64,000 nucleotides of DNA, taken from positions 229,379 to 293,378 of the forward strand of contig NZ_UWYY01000005.1 of assembly GCF_900608595.1 (NCBI RefSeq). The letters run 5' to 3'. Made by a program: the position numbers and the translations under genes. Source of the stretch: Promicromonospora panici. Its GTDB lineage: Bacteria; Actinomycetota; Actinomycetes; Actinomycetales; Cellulomonadaceae. Position 1 is the first letter of the stretch. Each line of letters starts with the position of its first letter. The notes beneath the pieces were generated by a model. The model saw only the letters and a program-made list of their open reading frames with translations. It had not been told where the DNA came from and searched no databases. Below are positions 17,991 to 25,855 of this stretch, in pieces.

Positions 17991-19589
17991 ATGGTGGACA
18001 TCGTCGTGGACGCGGTCGTCGTCGGGGCCGGGCCCAACGGGCTGGTGGCGGCGAACGCGCTCGTGGACGCCGGGTGGGACGTGCTGGTGCTCGAGGCGCA
18101 GGACACCCTGGGTGGCGCGGTACGCACCGCCGAGGTGACGGCGCCCGGCTTTCGTACGGACCTGTTCAGCGCGTTCTACCCGCTTGCCGCCGGCTCGCCG
18201 GTGATCCGGGACCTGCACCTCGAGGACCACGGGCTCGCGTGGTCGCGCGCACCGTCCGTCCTGGCCCACGTGCTCGACGACGGCCGGGCCGCCGTGCTGC
18301 ACGCCGAGCCCGAGGACACCGCCGCGGCCCTCGACGCAGACGCCCCGGGCGACGGCGACGCGTGGCTGAAGATGTTCGCCGGCTGGGAGCGTGTGCGCGA
18401 CCCGCTGCTCGACGCGCTGTTCAGCCCACTGCTGGCAGCGCGCCCGGCGTTGCGGCTGCTCCGCCGGCTCCGCGTCGGTGGAGCGCTGGACCTCGGCCGC
18501 CTCGCCGTCCTGCCCGTGCGGCGGTTCGCGGACGAGACCTTCCGCGGCGAGGGCGGCGGGCTCCTCGTCACGGGCAACGCGATGCACGCCGACGTCCCGC
18601 CTGACGCGGCAGGGAGCGGCCTGTTCGGCTGGCTGCTGGCGATGCTCGGCCAGGACGTCGGCTTCCCGGTGCCGGTGGGCGGCGCCGGATCGCTCGCCGA
18701 CGCACTCGCCGCGCGGGTGCGGGCCGGCGGCGGCGAGGTCGTGACCGGGTCGCGCGTCGAGCGGGTGCTGGTCGCGCGCAACCGGGCGGTCGGCGTCCGG
18801 ACCGCGGACGGCGAGCGGATCCGGGCCCGGCGCGCGGTGCTCGCCGACGTGAGTGCCCCCGCCCTGTACCGGGACCTCGTCGGGACGGCGCATCTGCCGC
18901 CCCGCCTGGTGCGCGACCTCGACCACTTCCAGTGGGACCACCCGACGTTCAAGGTCAACTGGGCGCTCGACCGCCCGCTGGCATGGGCCGCCGAGGCGGC
19001 ACGGGATGCCGGGACGGTGCACCTGGGCGTGGACCGCAACGGCTTCGTCGACGTCGCCGCCGCACTGTCGAAGGGCGAGGTCCCCGAGCGGCCGTTCCTC
19101 GTGCTGGGGCAGATGACGACGGCGGACCCGACCCGCTCCCCTCGCGGCACCGAGTCCGCGTGGGCGTACGCGCACGTGCCCCACGGCGTCGACTGGACGG
19201 CGGACGCGGTCGCCGAGCAGACGGACCGCATGGAGGACGCCCTCGACCGTGTCGCGCCAGGCTTCCGCGACACCGTGGCCGGCCGGAGCGTCCAGGGCCC
19301 GGTGGACCTCGAGGCCGCGGACGCCAACCTCGTCGGCGGCGCCATCAACGGCGGCACCTCGGCGGTCCACCAGGAGCTGGTCTTCCGGCCGACGTCGGGA
19401 CTCGGCCGACCGGAGACGCCGGTCGATGGGCTGTACCTCGCGAGCGCGTCGGCCCACCCCGGCGGCGGTGTGCACGGCGCCTGCGGGTGGAACGCCGCGC
19501 GCGTCGCGCTGGCGGCGTCGAACCGGTGGGGCGTGCTCCCGCGGGCGCTCGTGCGCAGCGCGTGGGGGCGGCTGCTGCGCGACGTCTGA
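17991..19589 (+). CDS. Phytoene-dehydrogenase-like FAD/NAD(P)-binding oxidoreductase
   Basis: This 532-aa flavin oxidoreductase of the CrtI/retinol-saturase type has an N-terminal dinucleotide fold (VVVGAGPNGLVAANALVDAG, then LVLEAQDTLGGAVRTAE), a middle substrate domain with PVGGAGSLADALAARV, and the C-terminal FAD motif GLYLASASAHPGGGVHG. It could saturate or desaturate an isoprenoid chain; beside a UbiA gene, reduction of the transferred prenyl group is plausible. ATG 17991 follows a GGGGAAGG-rich stretch and lies 70 nt after the UbiA stop, so the two genes are probably co-transcribed. A stem-loop follows the stop. It is less likely to be a carotenoid gene because no phytoene synthase is near. 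Confidence 0.85.
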   Translation: MVDIVVDAVVVGAGPNGLVAANALVDAGWDVLVLEAQDTLGGAVRTAEVTAPGFRTDLFSAFYPLAAGSPVIRDLHLEDHGLAWSRAPSVLAHVLDDGRAAVLHAEPEDTAAALDADAPGDGDAWLKMFAGWERVRDPLLDALFSPLLAARPALRLLRRLRVGGALDLGRLAVLPVRRFADETFRGEGGGLLVTGNAMHADVPPDAAGSGLFGWLLAMLGQDVGFPVPVGGAGSLADALAARVRAGGGEVVTGSRVERVLVARNRAVGVRTADGERIRARRAVLADVSAPALYRDLVGTAHLPPRLVRDLDHFQWDHPTFKVNWALDRPLAWAAEAARDAGTVHLGVDRNGFVDVAAALSKGEVPERPFLVLGQMTTADPTRSPRGTESAWAYAHVPHGVDWTADAVAEQTDRMEDALDRVAPGFRDTVAGRSVQGPVDLEAADANLVGGAINGGTSAVHQELVFRPTSGLGRPETPVDGLYLASASAHPGGGVHGACGWNAARVALAASNRWGVLPRALVRSAWGRLLRDV

Positions 19590-19601
19590 GGGCGGGCCTC
19601 G

Positions 19602-19628
19602 CCGTGCGCCGCACTACCCGCCGCACGG
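19602..19628 (+). terminator. Stem-loop after the phytoene-dehydrogenase-like gene
   Basis: The arms CCGTGCG and CGCACGG enclose a 13-nt loop, 13 nt past the stop, and are followed by TTTCCTG. It lies between convergent genes. Confidence 0.5.
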
Positions 19629-19650
19629 TTTCCTGCCTGGTGGTCAGTGG

Positions 19651-20109
19651 TCAGCCCGGGTGCTGCTCGGGAGCTCGTCGCTCCGCGATGAGCGCGAGTC
19701 GCCGCAGCGTCTCGACGTTCCGCGGTTTGATCACGGCGCTGCGGACCGGCCTGGGCACGAGCATGCCGGGACCCTTGTTCGCGTCCTCCGTGACGCGGAT
19801 CCGGCACCCGCTGCCGGTCGGTGCGGGGTCGACCTCGATCAGGACCCGCGCCTCGCCCGCGGGCCAGCCCCGCGCCTGCAGTTCGATCGAGCGCTGAGGG
19901 TCCCACGCGCGTACGACCGTCTCGTCGTCGAGCAGGACGGGCCACATGCCCACGGAGTGCATGATTCGACTGCCGGTCTCCGGCCACGTCGGGTCGACAG
20001 CCCGGATGCGCGCCGTGCCGACCACCCACGTCGAGTACGACCAGCCGTCGGCGAGCACCGCCAGGACCGCGCCAGGAGTGCACCGGGCAGTCCGCGTGAC
20101 GGTCACCAT
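19651..20109 (-). CDS. SRPBCC-family protein (START/Bet v1-like fold)
   Basis: This 152-aa single-domain protein looks like a polyketide cyclase/dehydrase or START-like small-molecule-binding fold: an N-terminal strand TVTRTARCTPGAVLAVLADG, the WSYSTWVVGTARIRAVDP segment, central strands, and a long C-terminal helix. Such proteins bind hydrophobic ligands or act as aromatase/cyclases, though many are uncharacterised. ATG 20109 has TACAGT 6 nt upstream and no ribosome site, so it is probably leaderless. It sits at the edge of the PKS/UbiA region, convergent with it. Participation in that pathway is possible but not shown. Confidence 0.7.
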   Translation of the reverse strand: MVTVTRTARCTPGAVLAVLADGWSYSTWVVGTARIRAVDPTWPETGSRIMHSVGMWPVLLDDETVVRAWDPQRSIELQARGWPAGEARVLIEVDPAPTGSGCRIRVTEDANKGPGMLVPRPVRSAVIKPRNVETLRRLALIAERRAPEQHPG

Positions 20110-20115
20110 GGTCCG

Positions 20116-20121
20116 ACTGTA
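20116..20121 (-). promoter_or_regulatory. Probable -10 element of the SRPBCC gene (leaderless)
   Basis: TACAGT on the minus strand is 6 nt before the ATG at 20109, matching the leaderless pattern seen repeatedly in the window. Confidence 0.5.
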
Positions 20122-20275
20122 GCGGCGTACCGGGCACTGGCAACTGGCCACAGGTACGGCCCACGGCCGCACATGGGCGAACGACGTGGGGCGGCGTGCG
20201 GGCGGATGCAGTCCGTGCCAAGGTCAGCAGGACGGGCTTCGAAACGAGGAGCGGACACGAGAACGGGAGCGCCCG

Positions 20276-21076
20276 ATGACCGAGGACAAGGAACCGGCGG
20301 AGCTGCCCGAGGCCGCGCTTGTCACGGGCGCGTCCAGCGGTATCGGGTTCGCCATGGCGCATGAGCTCGCGCGGCGGGGTCACGACGTGATCGTCGTGGC
20401 CGAGCGTGGTGTGGACGAGGCCGTGCGCGGGCTGAGCGAGCACATGGACGCCCGGGTGACCGGCCTCGAGGTCGACCTCGCCACGCCCTCCGGCGTCGAG
20501 GAGGCCGTGGCTCGGGCACGGGACCTCGGGGCGCGGACGTTCGTGCTCAACGCCGGGATCGGGGTCCATGGACCCTTCCTGCACACCACGCTGCAGGACG
20601 AGCTGCGAGTCGTGGACCTCAACGTCCGCTCCGTGGTGCATCTCGCGCACCTCGTCGTCCCCGACCTGGTCCGGACAGGCACGGGGCGGATCCTCGTCAC
20701 GTCGTCGATCGCCGCGACCATGCCCGCCCCGCTCTTCGCCACGTATGCGGCGTCGAAGGCCTTCCTCCGCTCGTTCGCCTGGTCGCTGCGCGACGAGCTG
20801 GCCGGCACCGGCGTCACGGTGACGACCGTCCTGCCGGCAGCGACCCGCACGCCCTTCTTCCGGGCGGCCGAGATGGAACGCACGCACATCGGGCGAGCCC
20901 CGAAGGCCAGTCCACGGATGGTGGCCCGCCGCGCGGTCGACGCGCTCCTGGACGGCCGGGCGGAGATCGCTCCCGGCCTGCAGGCCAAGGCGATGGTCGC
21001 GACCGCCTGGCTGCTGCCGCAGCCCGCGCGCTCGGCGTTCCACGGCTGGTTCTACGCGCCGGGCGCACGGCGGTGA
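20276..21076 (+). CDS. Short-chain dehydrogenase/reductase (SDR)
   Basis: This 266-aa classical SDR uses NAD(P)H to interconvert an alcohol and a ketone. Visible motifs are the cofactor loop VTGASSGIGFAMAHELARRG near residue 17, FVLNAGIG (NAG motif), the catalytic Ser in LVTSSIAATM and YAASKAF (Tyr and Lys). The C-terminal helix HGWFYAPGARR is typical of the DltE-like or YqjQ-like group. ATG 20276 has GGGAG about 6 nt upstream. Upstream it is divergent from the SRPBCC gene; downstream comes the ArfB-like gene after 44 nt. Any tie to the polyketide cluster rests on proximity alone. Confidence 0.85.
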   Translation: MTEDKEPAELPEAALVTGASSGIGFAMAHELARRGHDVIVVAERGVDEAVRGLSEHMDARVTGLEVDLATPSGVEEAVARARDLGARTFVLNAGIGVHGPFLHTTLQDELRVVDLNVRSVVHLAHLVVPDLVRTGTGRILVTSSIAATMPAPLFATYAASKAFLRSFAWSLRDELAGTGVTVTTVLPAATRTPFFRAAEMERTHIGRAPKASPRMVARRAVDALLDGRAEIAPGLQAKAMVATAWLLPQPARSAFHGWFYAPGARR

Positions 21077-21108
21077 CGCCCCGGACCGCCTGAGACCCGA
21101 CCGCCTGA

Positions 21109-21114
21109 GACGAT
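21109..21114 (+). promoter_or_regulatory. Probable -10 element of the ArfB-like gene (leaderless)
   Basis: GACGAT ends 6 nt before the ATG at 21121. The same hexamer and spacing occur before the hydrolase gene at 48806. Confidence 0.4.
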
Positions 21115-21120
21115 GGGCGC

Positions 21121-21567
21121 ATGCCCTCACCCGTGCGCCCCGGCCTTCCGGTCACCCCGGCGCTGGCCATCCCCCGGGCCGAGCTCACCGAGCGGTTCTC
21201 CCGTTCCTCCGGCCCGGGCGGCCAGGGCGTCAACACCACGGACTCGCGCGTCGAGCTGTCCTGGGACGTCGGCCGGTCGGCCGTCCTGAGCGATATCCAG
21301 CGCGAGCGCGTCACGGAGCGGCGCGCGGACCGCCTCGTCGACGGCGTCCTCACGGTCGTCGCCTCCGAGCACCGGGAGCAGCGGCGCAACCGCGACGCCG
21401 CCGCCCGGCGCCTCGCGAGTCTCGTGGCCGATGCACTGGCCCCTCCCCCGCGAACCCGCCGCCCCACGCGTGCCACCCGCGGTTCGCAGGAGCGCCGGCT
21501 GACCGCCAAGAAGCAGCGGTCCGCGACCAAGCGGTTGCGGTCGTCGAAGCCCCGGCGCGAGGACTGA
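21121..21567 (+). CDS. arfB: ArfB-like ribosome-rescue peptidyl-tRNA hydrolase
   Basis: This 148-aa protein carries the class I release-factor catalytic core: FSRSSGPGGQGVNTTDSRVE, with GGQ as the ester-hydrolysis motif. It lacks the codon-recognition domains of RF1 and RF2. The basic C-terminal tail (SQERRLTAKKQRSATKRLR) matches the tail that ArfB/YaeJ inserts into the mRNA channel of stalled ribosomes. It should release nascent chains from non-stop complexes. ATG 21121 follows a -10-like GACGAT by 6 nt with no ribosome site. It appears monocistronic. The identification is strong. Confidence 0.9.
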   Translation: MPSPVRPGLPVTPALAIPRAELTERFSRSSGPGGQGVNTTDSRVELSWDVGRSAVLSDIQRERVTERRADRLVDGVLTVVASEHREQRRNRDAAARRLASLVADALAPPPRTRRPTRATRGSQERRLTAKKQRSATKRLRSSKPRRED

Positions 21568-21664
21568 CGGGCCTCCTCCAGCCGGTGACTTCGGTCCCAT
21601 GCACCCTTTCCGACGGCGAGATCGGTCAGATGTGGCGTCCATACCGCCCACGTCGCCGGGAAGA

Positions 21665-21670
21665 TACGAT
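21665..21670 (+). promoter_or_regulatory. Probable -10 element of the GlcD-like gene
   Basis: TACGAT ends 9 nt before ATG 21680, consistent with a leader of zero to a few bases. Confidence 0.4.
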
Positions 21671-21679
21671 CCGAGACCG

Positions 21680-23074
21680 ATGATCCGTACCGAATCGTCC
21701 GCGCTGGCCGCGGCCCTGCAGACCGCCCTGCCCGACGGCGCCGTGCTCACCGACCCTGAAGCCGTAGCGGCCTACGCCCACGACGACGCCGAGTGGGCCG
21801 ACTACGCGACGCCCGCCGCCGTCGTGCTCGCCACCAGCCTCGACGACGTCGTCGCGGCCGTGCGGACCGCCGCCGAGCACGACGCGCCCGTCGTCCCGCG
21901 GGGCGCCGGCACGGGCCTGTCCGGCGGTGCGAACGCGATGGCCGGCGCCGTGGTGCTGTCGCTGGAACGCATGACCCGGATCCTCGAGGTCAACACCGCG
22001 GAGCGCTACGCCGTCGTCGAGGCCGGCGTGCTCAACGACGACCTCCGCAAGCACGTGGCCGGGCACGGGCTCTGGTATCCCCCGGACCCGGCGAGCCAGG
22101 CGATCTCGACGATCGGCGGCAACGTCGCGACGAACGCGGGCGGGCTCTGCTGTGTCAAGTACGGCGTGACCCGCGACTACGTGCTCGGGATGACGGCGGT
22201 GCTCGCCGACGGCTCGGTCGCCCGGCTGGGCCGGACCACCGCGAAGGGCGTCACGGGCTACGACCTGACGGGGCTCCTGGTGGGCTCCGAGGGCACGCTG
22301 GGGGTCATCGTCGACGTGACCCTCAAGCTCCGCCCGCTCGGTGGCCGCGAGGACCGGGCGATCGTCGGCTGGTTCCCGTCGCTGTCGGACGCCGGCGACG
22401 CCGTGGCCGCCGTCTCGGCCGCGGGCATCGTGCCGGCGGCGCTGGAGCTCATCGACAGCACCTGCCTGCGCGCCGTCGCCGACTGGCAGGAGTGGACGCT
22501 CCCCGAGGGTGCGGCCGCCCTGCTCCTCGCGAAGGTGGACGAGCCCGGCGGGGCTGGAGAAGTCCTGGCGGAGCAGGTCGCCGCCCTCTTCGAGGACGCG
22601 GGCGGCACCCACGTGGAGCGCGCCTTCACCGCGCACGAGGTCGACCGGCTCTTCCTCGCCCGCCGTCTCGCGTACCCCGCGCTCGAACGGCTCGGCCCGG
22701 TGCTCACGGAGGACGTCTGCGTCCCGCGCGGCGCCGTCCCCCAGATGCTCAGCCGCATCGAGAGCATCGCCGCGGAGGCCGACGTCGTGATCGCCAACAT
22801 CGCGCACGCCGGTGACGGCAACCTGCACCCGCTCATCATCGCGCCCGACGGCGACGACGCGGCGAAGGCCCGCGCGAAGACCGCCTTCGACCGGATCGTC
22901 GACGAGTGCCGGGCGCTCGGCGGCACGGTCACGGGCGAGCACGGCGTCGGGCTTCTCAAGCTCCCGGGTGCGGCCGCGGAGCTCAGCCCCGTGACGCTCG
23001 CGATGCACCGGGCGATCAAGGACGCGCTGGACCCGCGCGGGCTGCTGAACCCCGGCAAGGCGTTCCCCGGCTGA
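21680..23074 (+). CDS. FAD-binding 2-hydroxyacid (glycolate/D-lactate) oxidase, GlcD type
   Basis: This 464-aa flavoprotein of the VAO/PCMH family probably oxidises D-lactate, glycolate or another 2-hydroxyacid. The N-terminal FAD-binding domain contains PVVPRGAGTGLSGGA near residue 71 and ISTIGGNVATNAGGLCCVKYG. The C-terminal FAD-oxidase domain contains NIAHAGDGNLHPLI (conserved His), GTVTGEHGVGLLK and PRGLLNPGKAFPG. All landmarks and the family length are intact. ATG 21680 is chosen on the TACGAT element upstream. It stands alone: no GlcE or iron-sulfur GlcF subunit follows, so it may act as a single-subunit enzyme. Confidence 0.88.
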   Translation: MIRTESSALAAALQTALPDGAVLTDPEAVAAYAHDDAEWADYATPAAVVLATSLDDVVAAVRTAAEHDAPVVPRGAGTGLSGGANAMAGAVVLSLERMTRILEVNTAERYAVVEAGVLNDDLRKHVAGHGLWYPPDPASQAISTIGGNVATNAGGLCCVKYGVTRDYVLGMTAVLADGSVARLGRTTAKGVTGYDLTGLLVGSEGTLGVIVDVTLKLRPLGGREDRAIVGWFPSLSDAGDAVAAVSAAGIVPAALELIDSTCLRAVADWQEWTLPEGAAALLLAKVDEPGGAGEVLAEQVAALFEDAGGTHVERAFTAHEVDRLFLARRLAYPALERLGPVLTEDVCVPRGAVPQMLSRIESIAAEADVVIANIAHAGDGNLHPLIIAPDGDDAAKARAKTAFDRIVDECRALGGTVTGEHGVGLLKLPGAAAELSPVTLAMHRAIKDALDPRGLLNPGKAFPG

Positions 23075-23084
23075 GGCGTCAAGC

Positions 23085-23400
23085 GGCTTCGCACGACCGG
23101 CAACCCTCGCGCGATGGGCGGCGACCCGCTCCCGGGTCGCGCATCGCCGGGAGCAATAGCGCTGGTCCGGCCCGCTGCCCACAGCGAGGAAGACGTGATC
23201 GCAGCCGGTCGCCTGGCAGACCCTACCGGGCAGCTGCTGCCGGTCCCAGATCAGTACGGCCATCGCCAGGCAGGCCGACGCCAGGAACCACTCGCCGATC
23301 GGGCCGTCGTCGTCGCGGTCGAGATGGAGGTGCCGGGCCGTCCCACCGTGCGCGGTGAGCCGCAGCCGCTGTGCTCGCGTCCGACCTGCCCGGCGCGATG
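23085..23400 (-). pseudogene. CGNR zinc-finger regulator remnant
   Basis: The minus strand encodes LTAHGGTARHLHLDRDDDGP, GEWFLASACLA, RVCQATGCDHVFLAVGSG and RYCSRRCATRERVAAHRAR, the C-terminal half of a CGNR (DUF1470) transcription factor. The zinc Cys residues are CxxxxC and CxxxC. The N-terminal ligand domain is missing: the frame upstream becomes featureless before meeting the divergent gene at 23489, and no stop follows the finger, which runs on antisense into the oxidase gene. This is a truncated copy; an intact relative sits at 62989-63510. Confidence 0.6.
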
Positions 23401-23475
23401 CTCGTCGCCGCGGGGGCCGAGCTCGTCGCGCTGGTGTGCTTCGGCGCGCTCAGCGCGGGCAGGGCTCCCGCGCCA

Positions 23476-23481
23476 TAGGCT
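23476..23481 (+). promoter_or_regulatory. Probable -10 element of the 2'-5' RNA ligase-like gene (leaderless)
   Basis: TAGGCT lies 7 nt before GTG 23489, the textbook actinobacterial leaderless layout. Confidence 0.55.
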
Positions 23482-23488
23482 TGGCCTC

Positions 23489-24013
23489 GTGGCGCTGGCC
23501 GTATGCCTGCTGTTCGACAGGCCGACCGAACGAGTCCTGCGGCAGCTGTGGCAGCGACTCGAGGACAAGGGTGTGCCGACGCTCGCCACGCACACCCACG
23601 GCCGGCACGTGCCGCACCTGTCGCTGGCGGTGCTGCGTTCCTGGGACCTGGACAAGGTGCGCGCCGCCATCGAGGCGCTGCCCGACGCCGGCCCGACCAC
23701 CGTCCGGTTCGACGCCGTCGCGGCCTTCCGACGCGGCCGGATGAGCCTGGTCCCGGCCGTGACGAGCACTCTCGCGGCACGCCAGGAACAGGTGGTCGAG
23801 GCGCTCGGCGCGTCGGAGGACGAGCTGCACAAACACTACGTCCCGGGGATCTGGACGCCGCACGTCACCCTGGCGACACGCGTGCGCCTGGAGCAGACCC
23901 CGCTGGTCCTCGAAGCAGCCTACGAGATCGTGCCCCTGACCTGCACGATGACCCACGCCGCGCTGATCGACGCCGGAACCGGCGCCGTGCATCCGCTGGC
24001 GGTCGTCCCCTGA
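23489..24013 (+). CDS. 2'-5' RNA ligase / 2H phosphoesterase family protein
   Basis: This 174-aa two-histidine phosphoesterase domain protein acts on 2',3'-cyclic or 2'-5' phosphodiester bonds in RNA-type substrates; the biological target is unknown. The two HxT/S-type motifs appear as VPHLSLAVL near residue 41 and TPHVTLATRV near residue 127, at the usual spacing. GTG 23489 is preferred over far upstream starts because TAGGCT lies 7 nt before it and the protein then begins at the family's first strand (ALAVCLLFD). It is divergent from a dead CGNR gene, convergent with the next gene, and not part of an operon. Confidence 0.8.
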   Translation: MALAVCLLFDRPTERVLRQLWQRLEDKGVPTLATHTHGRHVPHLSLAVLRSWDLDKVRAAIEALPDAGPTTVRFDAVAAFRRGRMSLVPAVTSTLAARQEQVVEALGASEDELHKHYVPGIWTPHVTLATRVRLEQTPLVLEAAYEIVPLTCTMTHAALIDAGTGAVHPLAVVP

Positions 24014-24034
24014 GGGCGGCCGGGGCCGCGAGCG

Positions 24035-24670
24035 CTAGCCCGCCACCGGGATCTCCGCGATGTCCCGCAGTGCCTGGTCGCTGGACATGATGTCGGCGAC
24101 GTGGCCCAGCCGCCGCAGCGTGCGGTCCGGGATCGGGATCTCGTACTCGCACAGGACGAGGGCCACGTAGTCGAGCGCGAGCCCGTAGTCGCCGACGTCG
24201 AGATAGCCCACGGCGATCTCCGCGTCGACCGGTGCGAGCAGGTCGCCGGCGTCGCCGAGAACCTCGCGGATGGTCCGCTCCAGGAACGCGTAGTACTCCA
24301 GGCGCCAGCCGCCGTCCGGCTCGTCGGACAGGTCCCGCGTGCGCAGCATCGGGTCCTGCCACCGGTCGAAGTACCGGACGACGGCTTCGCGGTCCTTCGG
24401 ATCGACCTCGAGCCACTCGCCGGCGGCCAGCCTCGTGAGCGCGACGCACCATGACCGGGCCGAGATACGAGGGTGGTCCGCGACGTCCGTGAGCTCGGCC
24501 CACAGGATGTACGCCCCGGCGCCGTGCTCCGCGGTGTCGATCACGCCGTGCACGATCTCGCCCATCGCCTCCAGGCCGATCTCGTACGGGTCGCTGCCGG
24601 GCGCGAGGACTCGCTGCGAGATGCCCGTCATGACCTGGTACAACGCGCGGTCGGGCGCTACGGAGAACAC
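24035..24670 (-). CDS. Uncharacterised protein, MafI-immunity-like C-terminus
   Basis: This 211-aa soluble, acidic protein contains YFDRWQDPM, YYAFLERTIREVLG and a C-terminal stretch VGYLDVGDYGLALDYVALVL followed by YEIPIP. The last part recalls MafI-type immunity proteins, in which a helical DVGExxLALE segment and an EYxxP motif occur. No toxin gene is adjacent, so an immunity role is only a suggestion. GTG 24670 is supported by TAGGCT 6 nt upstream and no ribosome site (leaderless). It is convergent with the 2'-5' RNA ligase-like gene and separated from the sugar operon by a strong hairpin. Confidence 0.65.
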   Translation of the reverse strand: MFSVAPDRALYQVMTGISQRVLAPGSDPYEIGLEAMGEIVHGVIDTAEHGAGAYILWAELTDVADHPRISARSWCVALTRLAAGEWLEVDPKDREAVVRYFDRWQDPMLRTRDLSDEPDGGWRLEYYAFLERTIREVLGDAGDLLAPVDAEIAVGYLDVGDYGLALDYVALVLCEYEIPIPDRTLRRLGHVADIMSSDQALRDIAEIPVAG

Positions 24671-24676
24671 CGGCAG

Positions 24677-24682
24677 AGCCTA
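24677..24682 (-). promoter_or_regulatory. Probable -10 element of the MafI-like gene (leaderless)
   Basis: TAGGCT on the minus strand ends 6 nt before GTG 24670. It lies just downstream of the operon terminator. Confidence 0.5.
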
Positions 24683-24683
24683 A

Positions 24684-24719
24684 CGGCAGGCGGGCGCCCC
24701 GACGGACGCCCGCCTGCCG
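24684..24719 (-). terminator. Hairpin terminator of the importer/Gfo-Idh operon
   Basis: A perfect 13-bp stem (CGGCAGGCGGGCG and its complement) encloses a 10-nt loop. It lies 6 nt past the stop of the last operon gene (24726, minus strand). Confidence 0.75.
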
Positions 24720-24725
24720 ACAACA

Positions 24726-25799
24726 TCACGCCGTCAGGGACCTCGCACCCAGCTGGGCCCGCACGCTGAGCTCCGCGGCCTTGAACGCGTGCTCCTGCGT
24801 CATCGCGGTCTCGGTGCGTTCGAGGCAGTCGACGATGAGCTCGCCGAAGAACGGGAAGCCCACGTTCCCGTCGGCGACGAGATGGTGCTCGTCCTTCCCG
24901 TCCACCAGGAACACGTGGCCGGGTCCCTCCTGTGTGCCGACGTTGACGTACTTGCGCAGCTCCAGGTAGCCGTCGGTGCCGAGCACGAACGTGCGCCCGT
25001 CGCCCCACGTGCTCAGGCCGTCCGGGGTGAACCAGTCGACCCGGCAGTACCCGGTCGCGCCGTTGTCCATGACGATGGTGGCCTCGCCGAAGTCGTCCAG
25101 CTCGGGATGCTCGGGGTGGTGGTAGTTGGCGATCGCCGAGTACCCGACCTCGGCGTCCTTGGCACCGGCGTAGTGGAGCATCTGCTCGAAGTTGTGACTA
25201 CCGATGTCGCACAGGATCCCGCCGTACTTCTCCTTCTCGAAGAACCAGTCGGGCCGGCCGGTACCCAGGCGGTGCGGGCCGAGCCCCATCACCTGCACGA
25301 CGCGGCCGATCGCGCCGGCGTCGATGAGCTGCCCGGCCAGGACGGCGGCCTCCACGTGGATCCGCTCCGAGTAGTAGACGGCGTACTTGCGCCCGGTCCG
25401 TGCCGTCGCCTCCCGGGCCGCCGCGAGCTGCTCGAGCGTGGTCAGCGGCGCCTTGTCGGTGAAGTAGTCCTTGCCGGCCTCGATGGCCCGCAGGCCCAGC
25501 GCGCAGCGCTCGGACGTGACCGCTGCACCGGCGACGAGGCGGACCTCGTCGTCGTCGAACACCTCCTCCTCGCTCCGGGCGACCCGCACGTCGGGGAACC
25601 GCTCGCAGAACGCGGCGACCTTCGCCGGGTCCGGGTCGTAGACCCACTTGAGGGTCGCGCCCGCGGCGGCCAGCCCCTCGCTCATCCCATAGATGTGCCC
25701 GTGGTCGAGACGCACCGCGCCGAACACGAACTCTCCCGGGCCGACCACGGGTGCGGGGATCGGTGCCGGCGCGTAGGCGGCGCCACTGGTCGTCGTCAT
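24726..25799 (-). CDS. Gfo/Idh/MocA-family oxidoreductase (second of two in the operon)
   Basis: This 357-aa NAD(P)-dependent sugar or cyclitol dehydrogenase has an N-terminal Rossmann region, the active-site motif YFTDKAPLTT (DKAP in place of the usual EKP), and the substrate domain YSERIHVEAAV, CDIGSHNFEQMLHYAG (His) and FTPDGLSTWGDGR. The Rossmann start FGAVRLDHGHIYG lacks the classic GxGxxG and instead resembles the group that keeps a His-rich loop, so cofactor binding may be unusual. ATG 25799 has AGAAGGA about 10 nt upstream. It is the last gene of the operon, 56 nt after the first Gfo/Idh gene across a 9-bp tandem repeat. It probably oxidises or reduces the imported sugar. Confidence 0.85.
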   Translation of the reverse strand: MTTTSGAAYAPAPIPAPVVGPGEFVFGAVRLDHGHIYGMSEGLAAAGATLKWVYDPDPAKVAAFCERFPDVRVARSEEEVFDDDEVRLVAGAAVTSERCALGLRAIEAGKDYFTDKAPLTTLEQLAAAREATARTGRKYAVYYSERIHVEAAVLAGQLIDAGAIGRVVQVMGLGPHRLGTGRPDWFFEKEKYGGILCDIGSHNFEQMLHYAGAKDAEVGYSAIANYHHPEHPELDDFGEATIVMDNGATGYCRVDWFTPDGLSTWGDGRTFVLGTDGYLELRKYVNVGTQEGPGHVFLVDGKDEHHLVADGNVGFPFFGELIVDCLERTETAMTQEHAFKAAELSVRAQLGARSLTA

Positions 25800-25817
25800 C
25801 AGTTCTCTGGTCCTTCT

Positions 25818-25853
25818 CTCGTGGAACTCGTGGAACTCGTGGAACTCGTGGAA
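25818..25853. repeat. 9-bp tandem repeat, four perfect copies, between the two Gfo/Idh genes
   Basis: CTCGTGGAA is repeated four times without a mismatch and fills most of the 56-nt intercistronic gap. It does not interrupt either reading frame and precedes the ribosome site of the downstream gene. Confidence 0.85.
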
Positions 25854-25855
25854 GC

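Noticed and set aside
25818..25853. Possible CRISPR-like array
   Set aside because: Repeats are contiguous 9-mers without spacers and no cas gene is present anywhere in the window.
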